A stretch of DNA of 64,000 nucleotides from Nansenia antarctica. Lineage: Eukaryota; Chordata; Actinopteri; Argentiniformes; Microstomatidae. The stretch lies in contig OZ022339.1 of the NCBI GenBank assembly GCA_963989245.1, positions 23,549,697 to 23,613,696 on the forward strand, written 5' to 3'. The position numbers were made by a program, and so were the translations under genes. The notes below the pieces were generated by a model. That model worked only from the letters and a program-made list of their open reading frames with translations. It was not told the origin of the DNA and did not search any database. Within the stretch, counting starts at the first letter, position 1; every line of letters begins with the position of its first letter. Below are positions 21,972-62,704 of this stretch, in pieces.

Positions 21972-22169
21972 AATGATGTTCCCGGGGCTCTGGGCTCACA
22001 GGGCTTCTGCTCCTCTGTGGCTGGAGAACAGGTGAGCAGGTGAGCGTTTAGTCTGCCAAGGTAGGTCGGTCCTAGGCTCCTTTCCATGAGTTGCAGGCAA
22101 ATGACTCTCACCTGCCACTCCTGTTTCAACTTCCTGAAGCACTACCATGCAAAAAAATGCTAAGAAGGT

Positions 22170-22410
22170 ATACAAAAACAGAGTTGGGGGCGGGGGGGGG
22201 GGGGGTTGTCCAGACCATGTAAGATGACCAGGAAAGCAGTCAGATCAGTAGAAACCTCCTGGCCCTAGCTATAGGTGAGGAGGGAGATGGGAAAGGAGGT
22301 CCAGCGTGAGATGAGTTATACTATAGCTTGGGAGACGGGTGCTCAGTTCCACTACTCAAAGTCGAGGCATTCGGGAGAGGGGTCCAAATGTAGTGTGGTG
22401 GCCACTAAAG
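22170..22410. other. Upstream of kcnk17, no motif assigned
   Basis: It contains a G-run (about 22187-22205) and G-rich sequence. A promoter for kcnk17 would be expected between 21972 and about 22400, but no TATA box or other core element can be supported. Confidence 0.3.
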
Positions 22411-22414
22411 GAAA

Positions 22415-22672
22415 GGACAGACCTAGGCCCCTAGGCTAGGGTTAGTGGATAGGAAGGACAGATCTAGGCCCCTAGGCTAGGGTTAGTGGATAGGAAGGAC
22501 AGACCTAGGCTCCTAGGCTAGGGTTAGGGGATAGGAAGGACAGACCTAGGGTCCTAGGCTAGGGTTAGTGGATAGGAAGGACAGATCTAGGCCCCTAGGC
22601 TAGGGTTAGTGGATAGGAAGGACAGACCTAGGGTCCTAGGCTAGGGTTAGTGGATAGGAAGGACAGACCCCT
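22415..22672. repeat. 41-bp tandem repeat with GGGTTAG core
   Basis: About six copies of GGACAGACCTAGGCCCCTAG plus GCTAGGGTTAGTGGATAGGAA. Confidence 0.88.
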
Positions 22673-23039
22673 TAACTGTAAATACAAGTAAATTACTAAA
22701 TATTCAGCTAACAAACTTAGTTAACCTTGAGGCAAAATAGTTTCCAGCCAAACTTAGTTAACCTTGGGGTGAAACGGTATTGTTTATTTACTGCCTTTCT
22801 CCAAAAGTGATTCCAAGAGTGTCTCCGGTTACATTTACATTCTGCAGTTTATGACCCATGAACTTTTTTAGCATACTGGTGCATAATTCATTGGGTGACT
22901 GCATAGGGCCTACCTAAACCAAGGTAATCTCTCAGTAGCGTGCATAGGGCCTAACTAGACCAAGGTAATCTCTCAGTAGCCTGCATAGGGCCTAACTAGA
23001 CCAAGGTTACTTTACATGTTCTTGCACTTAGTTGTACAG

Positions 23040-23205
23040 TATATTTATTCAAAATATTCACTCATATTGGTACTGTATATTCTGTCGTGGGTTTTGTTGT
23101 ATTGTTGTCTTGCTGTTGTATGTACTGTAGCTTGTTTAGCATGGTAGAATACCAAGTCGTGTTCCCAGTGCACTGCACATGGCGAATAAAGTTGAATTTA
23201 ATTTA
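23040..23205 (+). repeat. LINE/SINE 3'-end fragment
   Basis: It ends GTGCACTGCACATGGCGAAT, then AAAGTTGAATTTAATTTAATT; the inverse occurs at 44645-44880. Confidence 0.5.
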
Positions 23206-23581
23206 ATTGAGTTATCACTCAGCATCAGTCAAAAACAGAGTCTGAGAAATTCAGACAAGTATCTACTGTGCTGCACTCCCTGTCCTCTTCCTTCCCCATC
23301 ACCACTCAAGAAATCCATCTATCCAGCAGTGATCCGCTCATAGAGCCCATTATGTCTGACTTCACACAGCCACGTTGATTAATGAGTATAATGTGTTTGC
23401 TCTAGATAATCCTCTGTGTCTAACACACTGTTCAAACACGCACACCTGTTCAGAAACACTCACATGCACACACACACGCAAACACACACAACGGGCTCTA
23501 TTTTCAGCTGGTGAAAAACGGACACAGTGTTAACAATTTCTCTGTGGTAACAGGTGAAATTACCACAGTATTGGAGCACTG

Positions 23582-23965
23582 TCTTAATAATAATAATAAT
23601 AATAATAATACATTTTATTTCTGCTCTCAAGGACACCTTACAAGACAGTTTAAAACCACATATCAAAACATTAAAATCAACAAAGCAAAATGAGATAAAA
23701 ACAGCAAAATCAGATATAACAACAAACAAAATACATGAGATCAAACCAAGTAAGCCATTGTGAAAAGGTGTGTTTTAAGACAGGATTTGAAAGTGGTGAG
23801 AGTGTCAATATTGCGTAAGTTGGGTGGCAGAGAGTTCCAGAGGCGGGGAGCAGAACGGCTAAAGGCTCTAGACCCCATAGTAGTTAGGCGGGCAGAAGGG
23901 ATGACAAGTTGGTTGGCAGAGGAGCACTGTCTTATCTGTGCTCAGGTGGGCGGAGTAGCAGATGT
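23582..23965 (-). repeat. LINE 3'-end fragment
   Basis: (AAT)n then CATTTTATTTCTGCTCTCAA and AAGGTGTGTTTTAAGACAGG, then GGCAGAGAGTTCCAGAGGCG. This is the antisense of a LINE C-terminal coding end and 3'UTR, related to 12832. Confidence 0.6.
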
Positions 23966-24639
23966 ATGACAATGAGCAGGTTAAGTGGCATCAGGTGTGC
24001 TGAAAGATTCTGGCCTTGAAAGTATCGCTAATATTTCAGTGCTCGCTTTTGTGCTAAGACTGTTTTTTATGCCATTCAATAGAGCCCACAGTTTTACTAG
24101 TAGTAACAGTACATGATGTCATAAAGGACATGAAGGTGATGTCCACAAACAAAAGCAAACAAACCAAACCAACAAACTTTATCACTCAACTCAATCAGTT
24201 TGGAATATGGTATTTTCCTGCGCACACATTTGAGATATTTAGCAGACACCTTTATCCAAAACGACTTACAACAATGTGTTGTAAGTACAAGTACATTTGT
24301 TTAAAGTAAGTGAGTCATCTATACATCATTCATCATAAGAAAAACAAATCTATGCTAGGACCAGGGGCAGTCACAATTCGGTTGTTAAGTCGTTCGGTTG
24401 TTAAGTTTGTATAGCGCTTTTTACATAAATAAATTCACAACAAAATAATACTAAACAAAAAAACAATAAACACAATACAAACAGTAATCTAACAGCAAAT
24501 CATAGACCTCAGGAGGGGAGGGGGGTGGGGGGTAGGTCAGAGTTTCAAGGGAAGGTGATTGGTTGGATGCATTGATAGCCATCGACGCAACCGTTGATCC
24601 CAATTCTGTACGGCTTCAGTTTGTGGTAAGAGTCCATAT

Positions 24640-24905
24640 GCCAGAGTGCATTATATGCGTTATATATGCCACAAGTTCATATAACTCCTATTTTAGAAAC
24701 TCTACACTGGCTTCCTGTTAATAGGGGACTAATAGATCTAGAATAGATTTCAAGATCCTTCTGCTTGTTTATAAAGCTCTCAGTGGCACAGCACCGGAAT
24801 ATTTGAAAGACCTTTTGCTAGCATATCAGCCCAATAGAGCTCTCAGGTCTTCTGACGAACCGCTGATCTGCCGACCATGGGATCATTAGACGACCTCCTG
24901 CACCA
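24640..24905 (+). repeat. L2-like LINE reverse-transcriptase remnant
   Basis: Translation with stops recalls the L2-type motif LHWLPV and KILLLVYKAL (seen as ACACTGGCTTCCTGTT and TTCAAGATCCTTCTGCTTGT). Heavily decayed. Confidence 0.55.
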
Positions 24906-25049
24906 CAGCCGCCCCTATGCCGCCCGAATTTGGAAATTTGGAAATGAGGATATTTTCCCGGATACACCCAGTACACCCAATATTGGAACATATCTTGTGA
25001 GACTATACCTCCGTTAAGGGCACTCCCACATGCAACCCCAAGCCAGTTC

Positions 25050-33724
<8,675 letters not shown>

Positions 33725-33789
33725 CACCCACCCCCAAAGCTGGAATGGACAGAGAGGGAGTTGGAGCATGTGGGTCGGTCTAGAAGTTA

Positions 33790-35330
33790 GAAGTGCTTCT
33801 GGGGTTGAGGTCCAACGATGGAGGTTGGAGTGCAGTCCTCCTAGAGATAAGAATTGGCTGTTTTCTCATTAAATAAAGGTGTGACAGATAGGGCATTGGA
33901 AGACGGTGAAACCTTCGAAGTCAGAGAGGGTTCATCAGAGTCAGATATCTTTGGTTAAAACGGTAACAGGTGGAGGTGATATGTTCCTCAAAGTAGTCTT
34001 CCATCTTTGTGGTCGATGTTACACAATCCTCTGGCTGAGCTAAATACATAGAAATAATATGTCAAGATGAAGGATGTACTTCCTCAGTACTGGTGGATCT
34101 TCACAGATGGACATAAGGGGAAAAGATCCCAGCATCTCTTTTAGGTTCCTCGCTGGTCAACTGTGGTTCCCCTGACAACTACTGTAACTGTATACCCCCT
34201 GCAACATCCCCCCCTCCTACACACACACACACACACACACCACCATGTCCTCTTCCCACTAATAAGAAAGCAGCCACACCATCTCGTCGGCAGAACATAG
34301 TTAATATTTGACTTGATGGTTCGTGGTCGTTCATGTGTGCGGAATTGTGGGAGGCATGTTCCAATGTTCCACAGCGATGAGATTGTGTTCTTTCATCTCC
34401 GAAAATGACATGTAACCTTTTAACAGTGTTGTCAATAGTGTCAACCAAAGCAAAAGACTACATGTCTTGTAGCTATAAGACTGTTATAAGCCTTGATAAA
34501 ATGTATAGGTATTGGTCGAAATGGATACTATACAGAGGGGTGGATGCTGCCTCCTCTTCCCCCACTTAGCTTTATATGGGGGGTTTGTGTGTTATCAAAC
34601 GCAAATGGTCTCTGTATGTTTTTCTTTTGATCATTTATCACAACCTGTTTAATTTTACTTTATTTTATTCTATTTTCTCAATTATTCCTTCTGTGACTGA
34701 GAGATTGGATAGGGGCACACAGAGTTCCTGTACGGACAACAACCATATTGATTTCCTCTGAGGACAAGATGGACTGAGAGTGATACTGATATTCCCTTAA
34801 TCTATTATGACTAATGGACTAAAAGTAACCTGTGACACAAAGCAAACTATTGAGGACATATGTCAGAATGCGATACCCACAATGACCTGTCTGTTTTTTT
34901 GTTCTTTGAAAAAAAAGAAGTATATATATATAAAAAAAAGTATATATATATATAAAAAAATAAAGACTGTTATAAGCCACTGTCACCACCACTCAGTCAG
35001 TAAGACTGAGGACTAAAGGAGTAGGGAGGAAACTCATACTGTATCCTACTGTCATCATTTAAAATGCTACTTTATTGTAAAAAAACAAAAAACAAACATT
35101 TGTACATGTAAATACTACAACAATCCGTAAATACTACATTACATTATCAACTAAACATTTGAAAATATAAACAACATAACCCAATTTAATAGGAAAAACA
35201 GGATAAAGTAGTAGTCAGAAATCCATAACTAGAGACACTTTAATAGGGGGGAGAATTCTGGATAAGAATAAGAAATTAGGGAATGGAAGCTTCAAAAGGA
35301 GAACTTTATCAGAATGACAAAGCAATGGAA
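33790..35330. other. Upstream of kcnk16, no gene recognised
   Basis: It includes a (CA)n tract near 34219-34240 and AT-rich repeats near 34920-34960. A kcnk16 promoter would be expected close to 33725 but no core motif is supportable. Confidence 0.35.
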
Positions 35331-35334
35331 ACGT

Positions 35335-36165
35335 GACGGGTAAGGTTGACAGGTAAGGTTGACAGGTAAGGTTGACAGGGTGTGTGACAGGTAAGGTTGA
35401 CAGGTAAGGTTGACAGGGTGTGTGACAGGTAAGGTTGACAGGGTGTGTAAGGGTGACAGGGTGTGTGACAGGTAAGGTTGACAGGGTGTGTAAGGGTGAC
35501 AGGGTGTGTGACAGGTAAGGTTGACAGGGTGTGTGACAGGTAAGGTTGACAGGGTGTGTGACAGGTAAGGTTGACAGGTAAGGTTGACAGGGTGTGTGAC
35601 AGGTAAGGTTGCCAGGTAAGGTTGACAGGGTGTGTGACAGGTAAGGTTGACAGGGTGTGTGACAGGTAAGGTTGACAGGGTGTGTAAGGGTGACAGGGTG
35701 TGTGACAGGTAAGGTTGACAGGGTGTGTGACAGGTAAGGTTGACAGGTAAGGTGGACAGGTAAGGTGGACAGGGTGTGTGACAGGTAAGGTTGACAGGGT
35801 GTGTGTGACAGGTAAGGTTGACAGGTAAGGTTGAAAGGTAAGGTTGACAGGGTGTGTGACAGGTAAGGTTGACAGGTAAGGTGGACAGGGTGTGTGACAG
35901 GTAAGGTTGACAGGTAAGGTTGACAGGGTGTGTGACAGGTAAGGTTGACAGGGTGTGTGACAAGTAAGGTTGACAGGGTGTGTAAGGTGACAGGTAAGGT
36001 TGACAGGGTGTGTAAGGTGACAGGTAAGGTGACAGGGTGTGTGACAGGTAAGGTTGACAGGGTGTGTAAGGTGACAGGTAAGGTTGACAGGGTGTGTAAG
36101 GTGACAGGTAAGGGTGACAGGGTGTGTGACGGGTAAGGTTGACAGGGTGTGTGACAAGGGTAAAT
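35335..36165. repeat. 25-bp minisatellite with CAGGTAAGG core
   Basis: Alternating 13-bp GACAGGTAAGGTT and 12-bp GACAGGGTGTGT words. The array has almost no stop codons on the minus strand, so long open frames in several frames (up to 312 codons) are artefacts. The plus-strand core is a perfect 5' splice site consensus. Confidence 0.93.
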
Positions 36166-36169
36166 TTGT

Positions 36170-37140
36170 CTCTAACTCCAAACCTGAATGCAAATCTCTC
36201 CCCTCCCCGTCATCTGAGAAACAAATCTCCACAGAGCCATCATGCAAACAAGGCTGCTTGCCGTCAACAAGACGTGTCTGAGGAGTTTAAAACAGGTGAG
36301 GTGTGGCTGGACATCACACACTATGTATCTGATAATAAAAAACAGTATTTACGTCAGTAATGTACCATGCCACAAAGCCATGAACAAAATGATAATATAT
36401 TTCATAAAAACATTAGTATTTGGTTGCATGGCATTTATAATACACAACACAATTTACAATTTAACATTTACATATTTTGTTGATCCGGGCTGCTTCAGTA
36501 TTTCTACATCAATTTGTATAAAAAAAAAAAAAAACGTGATCTTTCCAGAGTATTAGGGATCAGCCTTAGATAAGAATAATGGTAATTTAACATCAGCTTA
36601 CAGGATTTATAACACTAGCCTATATCACAGACACAGTTGGCCAACACATAAAAACAAATACAAATGTTTGGACTGTATTTGAAATACACCTTTTATAATC
36701 CACACACCATAAAAAGATCATGATTCATTCCTTGTTTAAATACAGCAGGGTTGTTTGGTACTGGGAGGCTGTTAGCGTCTGGGCTGGTTAGCGGTTAGTT
36801 AGCCTCTGGATATCTGGAGAAAACATTTGTTCAGATCAAATGGGAGGCGTTGGTGTGATTTATGCTGCTGCTGTTAAACACTCTTCTCAAACTAGTGAGA
36901 AACTAGTAAAGTACATCAGTCTTTTTCCTTCCACAATGGACCTCCAAGACACCTGTCCATTCTCCCCATTGAACATCTCAGATTTTCAATATGGTTTGCA
37001 GAAGTGTTCTGGACAAGCACTCTTTGACCTCAGAAACAGCTGGAAGTGGAGCATTCTGGGAACACTCTGACATAATGAAAACCACAGTTCATTCCTGAGG
37101 TGGCCCTGAAAGACAAACATAAGAGAACATACGTCTAAAT
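36170..37140. other. Apparently unique sequence between arrays
   Basis: No repeat recognised. On the minus strand, acceptor-like CTCCTCAG (about 36281) and TTTCTCAG (about 36216) precede sequence in the phase needed after kif6 exon g. One gives four codons then a stop, the other continues as DDGEGRDLHSG. Either could be the kif6 end, but neither is supported. Confidence 0.25.
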
Positions 37141-37158
37141 GGACATTTAAGTCTAAAT

Positions 37159-37246
<88 letters not shown>
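37159..37246. repeat. (GA)n microsatellite
   Basis: More than 40 GA units. Confidence 0.97.
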
Positions 37247-37248
<2 letters not shown>

Positions 37249-37297
37249 AATAAAGAAAAGGAGATATTCCCTGGTTTGCCAATTTGCACGTCTGGGT

Positions 37298-38060
37298 GTC
37301 TGGACCTGGACCTGGACCCAAACACCTGGACCTGGACTCAAACACCTGGACTCAAACACCTGGACCTGGACCCAAACACCTGGACTCAAACACCTGGACC
37401 CAAACACCTGGACTCAAACACCTGGACCTGGACCCAAACACCTGGACTCAAACACCTGGACCTGGACCCAAACACCTGGACTCAAACACCTGGACCCAAA
37501 CACCTGGACCTGGACCCAAACACCTGGACTCAAACACCTGGACCTGGACCCAAACACCTGGACTCAAACACCTGGACTCAAACACCTGGACCTGGACCCA
37601 AACACCTGGACTCAAACACCTGGACCCAAACACCTGGACCTGGACCCAAACACCTGGACCCAAACACCTGGACTCAAACACCTGTACTCAAACACCTGGA
37701 CTCAAACACCTGGACTCAAACATCTGGACCCAAACACCTGGACCTGGACCCAAACACCTGGACCTAAACACCTGGACCTGGACCCTAACACCTGGACCCA
37801 AACACCTGGACCTGGACCCAAACACCTGGACCCAAACACCTGGACCTGGACCCAAACACCTGGACCCAAACACCTGGACCTGGACCCAAACACCTGGACC
37901 TAAACACCTGGACCTGGACCCAAACACCTGGACCTGGACCCAAACACCTGGACCCAAACACCTGGACCCAGACCCAAACACCTGGACCTGGACCCAAACA
38001 CCTGGACCCAAACACCTGGACCCAAACACCTGGACCTGGACCCAAACACCTGGACCTGCT
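37298..38060. repeat. 14/20-bp minisatellite (CACCTGGACCCAAA)
   Basis: 14-bp CACCTGGACCCAAA or CACCTGGACTCAAA words with optional CCTGGA hexamers. All plus-strand frames are open, giving spurious 163-368-codon ORFs. Confidence 0.95.
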
Positions 38061-38106
38061 CACCTGTGGGGTGAATTCTGTGGTAATCACCCTCAAAAAC
38101 AAAGGG

Positions 38107-38107
<1 letters not shown>

Positions 38108-38145
<38 letters not shown>

Positions 38146-38150
38146 ACACA

Positions 38151-38189
<39 letters not shown>

Positions 38190-38190
38190 A
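38108..38190. repeat. (CA)n microsatellite
   Basis: Nearly pure CA repeat. Confidence 0.95.
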
Positions 38191-38365
38191 AAGGCTCTCC
38201 ACTGCACCACAAAAAGGACACTCCACTCCACTGCACCACATGCTTTGACAACTTAAAAGCTGTTGTGATAAGAGAGATATCAGCCCAGGTGTTGCCAAAC
38301 AACCAAGGACGCAAAGTGCCACCCTGTCACAACATTTCCACCACTCAGGGAAACAGTACCAATCA

Positions 38366-38387
38366 ATCATGTGTGTGTGTGTGTGTG

Positions 38388-38452
<65 letters not shown>

Positions 38453-38537
38453 CAGAGAGAGACAGAGAGAGACAGAGAGAGAAGAAAGGAGTGTGAGAGA
38501 GGGAGAGGGAGAGGGAGAGAGAGAGAAGAAAGGAGTG

Positions 38538-38584
<47 letters not shown>

Positions 38585-38608
38585 GAAGAAAGGAGTGTGA
38601 GAGAGGGA

Positions 38609-38665
<57 letters not shown>
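38366..38665. repeat. (GT)n and (GA)n compound tract
   Basis: (TG)n followed by (GA)n, with recurring GAAGAAAGGAGTGTGAGAGA blocks at about 38480, 38525 and 38585. Confidence 0.93.
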
Positions 38666-38666
<1 letters not shown>

Positions 38667-39044
38667 GAGACGGAGAGAGGGAGTCTACCTGTCTATCTGA
38701 GTAACTGCCTGTCTATCTGCCTGAGTAGCTCCACCCGCCTGTCTGTCTGCCTAGCGGGACCTCGGGCCAAGGGGTCCGTCACACTGGATATCTACTGAAA
38801 TGTCAAACTACAGAGTAGCAGTTATAGGCAGCCAAGTCCACCTCACTACGAGCCAAAATCAGCAGACAAGCTAGGGTCACTGGAGAGAGGGAGGGATGGA
38901 GTGGATGGAGCCGCTGAAAGGACGACAGCGAAAACAAGCAACGCTATAGCTCGTTGACGAAAGGCTTGGAGATAGCAGCAGTGAAAAGGCGAAGAGGGTT
39001 TTGTGAGCGTGGCGATGAGAGGAGACAACGTTTGCGTTTGCGGG

Positions 39045-39450
39045 GAGACGAGGTTGTCGAGGAGTGATAGAGGTTGTCGAGGAGTGAGAGGTTGTCGAGG
39101 AGTGATAGAGGTTGTTGAGGAGTGGTAGAGGTTGTTGAGGAGTGATAGAGGTTGTTGAGGAGTGGTAGAGGTTGTTGAGGAGTGATAGAGGTTGTCGAGG
39201 AGTGATAGAGGTTGTTGAGGAGTGATAGAGGTTGTCGAGGAGTGATAGAGATTGTTGAGGAGTGGTAGAGGTTGTTGAGGAGTGATAGAGGTTGTCGAGG
39301 AGTGATAGAGGTTGTCGAGGAGTGATAGAGGTTGTTGAGGAGTGATAGAGGTTGTTGAGGAGTGGTAGAGGTTGTTGAGGAGTGATAGAGGTTGTCGAGG
39401 AGTGATAGAGGTTGTCGAGGAGTGATAGAGATTGTCGAGGAGTGATAGCC
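39045..39450. repeat. 20-bp minisatellite
   Basis: About 20 copies of GAGGTTGTCGAGGAGTGATA with C/T and A/G variants. Confidence 0.95.
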
Positions 39451-39911
39451 TCGTCAGCTTGTCATCTACAGCACACTAGATGACGTAACACCCTCTAGTT
39501 AATTCATGTTGACATGAGTGTGCTCTCCAGTCATCCCTATCCCAGTGTGAGTGGGGCATAATTGATTGATTGATTGACACCAGCTGTGTGACATGAATGA
39601 TTGAGCCAGCTGATCCTATATATGTGACCATTCCCACAATAAAAGTTGCTTCCTTGATAACATGAACCCTGTCTGACAGCGTATGATTCCGCCGTTCAGT
39701 GTGTAGTCCGATCGTTATGGTTTTAGCCAATACTCAATAACCAACGTTTAACAATTCATCTACCAGAAGCTAGATGAGCCTCAACATCAGAATTGGAGTG
39801 AAAACTCATTCTCTTCTGTTGCTCTCGTGGGCAATTTTGACTAGGGGGGAACTCCTGATCTGATCAGCGACTTCCCACTTGAAATGTGAGCACCTAAGCA
39901 TGTACACACAC

Positions 39912-40460
39912 TGAACATAAGAACACTGTACTAATACTGGGTAGGGGCCTTCCTTTGCTCGCAAGACAGCCTCAATTCTTCATGGCATTGAATCCATAAG
40001 ATGTTGGAAACATTTCTTTGAAATCTTTGTGGTCCATGATGACATGATTGCATCAAGCAATTCCTGCAGGTTTTTCAGGTGTACTTTCAAGCTGTGAATC
40101 TCCCGTAGTACCACATCCCAAAGGTGTTCTGTTGGATTCAGATCCAGTGACTGGGAAGGCCACTGAAGAACACTGAACTCATTGTCATCATGTTCATGAA
40201 AGCAGTTGGAGACGACTTTTGCTTTGTGACATGGTGCATTATCATGCTGGAAGTAGCCATTAGAAGATGGGTACATTATGGCCATGAAGGGATGCACATG
40301 GTCAGCAACAACACTCAAACAGGCTGTGGCATTCAAGCCATGACTAATCGGTATTAACAGGCCCAAAGTGTGCCAAGAAAACATTCCCCACACCATTACA
40401 CCAACTGAATGAATGAGACGGTATACAGGTGTTCCTAATAAAGTGTTCAGTGAGTGTATG
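39912..40460 (-). mobile_element. Tc1/mariner-like transposon remnant 1
   Basis: The minus strand (40396-39980) encodes a C-terminal transposase piece with GYFQHDNAPCHKA, LQWPSQSLDLNP and TEHLWD, i.e. the second Asp and the Glu of the DDE triad. The N-terminal half is absent. Related sequence is at 57690-57985. Confidence 0.85.
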
Positions 40461-40869
40461 TCACAGCTGACTGCTGCAGGACATCATCTCAACAGGAGAG
40501 GGCAGTGTTGAGCTGGTATTTGGCTTAGTGGGGTCATCCACTGTCTGTTAACACAGTCAATCAGTAGCTGTGTCCCCTATTCCTAAAGTGTGGAGTTGTA
40601 CCATCAACCTTGAGGTAAACCCTGTCCTAAACCCTAATGAGTCCTATGGCGCTAACAACACTTATGTTGTGGCTTTGTTTCCTGGTGGTACCATATATAT
40701 TGAAAAATGTATTTTCACTGCAATGTATGTAGTTTTTGATGCTTCTATATATGATGAATATATATCTCTTTTGAATTATGTGTGGAACATTGAAGAATGT
40801 GTGAGTTTCTTTTTTCAAGCAGTGAATCAGTCGAACCAATAATGTGATATACTACGTATGATCCTTGAA

Positions 40870-41450
40870 CACAATTTGTCTGTGTCTCAGATACAGGTCT
40901 CAGTTAGGGCTTACACACCGGCAGTTCCGAACGCCGGTTCGCGTTCGCGAGCCGAAACCTCCGAACGTTGGCGCTGTCTGGCGAACGATACACTGGTATG
41001 AACGCGGGCTCGTTCGCCAGACAGCGCGAACGTTCGGAGGTTTCGGCTCGCGAACGCGAACCGGCGTTCGGAACTGCCGGTGTGAAAGAGGCCAGTGTGT
41101 CTCAGATACAGGTCTCAGTGTCTCAGATACAGGTCTCAGTGTGTCTCACATACAGGTCTCAGTGTGTCTCACATACAGGTCTCAGTGTCTCACATACAGG
41201 TCTCAGTGTGTCTCACATACAGGTCTCAGTGTCTCACATACAGGTCTCAGTGTGTCTCACATACAGGTCTCAGTGTGTCAGATACAGGTCTCAGTGTGTC
41301 TCACATACAGGTCTCAGTGTGTCTCAGATACAGGTCTCAGTGTGTGTCAGATACAGGTCTCAGTGTGTGTCAGATACAGGTCTCAGTGTGTCTCAGATAC
41401 AGGTCTCAGATACAGGTCTCAGATACAGGTCTCAGTGTGTGTGTAGGTGT
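40870..41450. repeat. Minisatellite GATACAGGTCTCAGTGTGTC, next to kif6 exon g
   Basis: About 16 units of 20-24 bp (GATACAGGTCTCAGTGTGTC or ACATACAGG variants), ending less than 20 bp from the exon g donor. A fold-back MITE (40906-41091) splits the first unit from the rest. Confidence 0.92.
40906..41091. mobile_element. GC-rich fold-back MITE
   Basis: CACACCGGCAGTTCCGAACG and its inverse end arms of about 75 bp, rich in CG dinucleotides, in a fairly AT-rich region. No clear target duplication. Confidence 0.75.
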
Positions 41451-41457
41451 ACAGTAC

Positions 41458-61282
<19,825 letters not shown>

Positions 61283-61399
61283 CTAAGAGGGGGGGGGGGG
61301 GGGGGGTGAGTACAGTCAGTCTGGTAATTGTACTGTACAATTCTTACTATGGTAGAAGCATATTCATTTCGGCGATACATGCTTTAGCAACGGACTACC

Positions 61400-61720
61400 C
61401 CTGTGTTGGTGCTGTGGTTCAGGTGCCGCCTGCTATCCACCCACTGCACCAACCTACGGACCTTTGGGGACAGAGCCTTCAGCGTGGCCGCACCTACTCT
61501 CTGGAACTCTCTCCCCATAGTGATCCGCAACGCCCCCACCCTGGACTCCTTCAAACTAGCCCTCAAAACTCATCTGTTCTCCAAGGCCTTTGGCCCCTAG
61601 TCATTGTGTCAGTTTTGCTTTGTTTGTTTTCTGTTTTGTCTGTCCGCTTAATTCCCTTGTAAAGCGTCCTTGGGTTTTTGAAAGGCGCTATATAAATTAA
61701 AGTTATTATTATTATTACCA
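61400..61720 (+). repeat. LINE C-terminal fragment with 3'UTR and (ATT)n tail
   Basis: The open frame 61403-61600 reads FGDRAFSVAAPTLWNSLP, then LALKTHLFSKAFGP and a stop, then GGCGCTATATAAATTAAAGT and (TTA)n. It is the clean counterpart of the motif amplified at 20860-21710. Confidence 0.78.
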
Positions 61721-61724
61721 AACA

Positions 61725-62060
61725 CACGGTAATTCAAGACCACTCAAGATGACAGTGGTCGTAAATGGAACTTACTTAATGCTTCACTGTGACAATCGTA
61801 ACTCTCATTAGTTCACTCATTCTTGAGAATTAGTGCAAATGTAGGGACAATTCTTGTACAGTAGAGTAACTTATTTTTATAGTTTAAAACATATTTTTGC
61901 TTAAAAGGGGAATTTCATAAAGGACAATATATATATATATTTTACAATATTTTTAATATATCATGTCATGTCTATGCCAGGAAACTGCCTTGTCCCGAGC
62001 AAAGGATCACAATTTCAAATTCACCAAACAATATTTTTATATCATGGTGGTCACAATCAT
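61725..62060. other. Unassigned
   Basis: AT-rich, with (AT)n near 61927-61940. No gene seen. Confidence 0.4.
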
Positions 62061-62069
62061 CTTACTTAT

Positions 62070-62238
62070 AGATTAGGATTGTAATATTGATGGGTTAGTG
62101 GGGTAGTAAGGATGGTAATAATGATGGTTAGTGGGGTAGTTAGGATGGTAATAATGATGGTTAGTGGGGTAGTAAGGATGGTAATAATGATGGGTTAGTG
62201 GGGTAGTAAGGATGGTAATATCGATGGGTTAAATGTGT
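62070..62238. repeat. About 33-bp tandem repeat
   Basis: Four to five copies of GGTTAGTGGGGTAGTAAGGA plus TGGTAATAATGAT. Confidence 0.9.
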
Positions 62239-62397
62239 GTAAGACAGAGGTGGACAGGCGCATGTGACACAGGCAATTTTACATTTTCAAGTACCTCTTT
62301 GTTGAAAAACGTGATGTTTTTCCTGATTGTTTTGTAATGCTGTATTTTTGTAATTGTTGTAAATGATACAGTATGTATGCAGACCCTAACCCTAACC

Positions 62398-62700
62398 CTA
62401 GCTCTGCTGGTGAAGTCTGCTAACCTCTGTAGTCCTGCAGGTCTAGTCTGCTAGCCTCTGTAGTCCTGCTGGTCTAGTCTGCTAGCCTCTGTAGTCCTGC
62501 TGGTCTAGTCTGCTAGCCTCTGTAGTCCTGCTGGTCTAGTCTGCTAGCCTCTGTAGCCCTGCTGGTGAAGTCTGCTAACCTCTGTAGTCCTGCTGGTGAA
62601 GTCTGCTAACCTCTGTAGTCCTGCTGGTGACGTCTGCTAACCTCTGTAGTCCTGCTGGTGACGTCTGCTAACCTCTGTAATCCTGCTGGTGACGTCTGCG
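62398..62700. repeat. 31-bp minisatellite
   Basis: About ten copies of GTAGTCCTGCTGGTCTAGTC plus TGCTAGCCTCT with GTGAAG and GTGACG variants; preceded by a short CCCTAA tract. Confidence 0.92.
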
Positions 62701-62704
62701 GAGG

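Noticed and set aside
33725..33769. Upstream in-frame start of kcnk16
   Set aside because: It would add 15 residues not typical of the family and gives a longer N-terminus than mammalian KCNK16; the ATG at 33724 is preferred.
35292..36247. 312- and 223-codon open frames over the 25-bp array
   Set aside because: The minus strand of the repeat contains essentially no stop codon in any frame; no known domain.
37157..38390. 368- and 248-codon open frames (WTQTPGPKHLD-type)
   Set aside because: Product of a stop-free 14/20-bp minisatellite joined to microsatellites; open in several frames at once.
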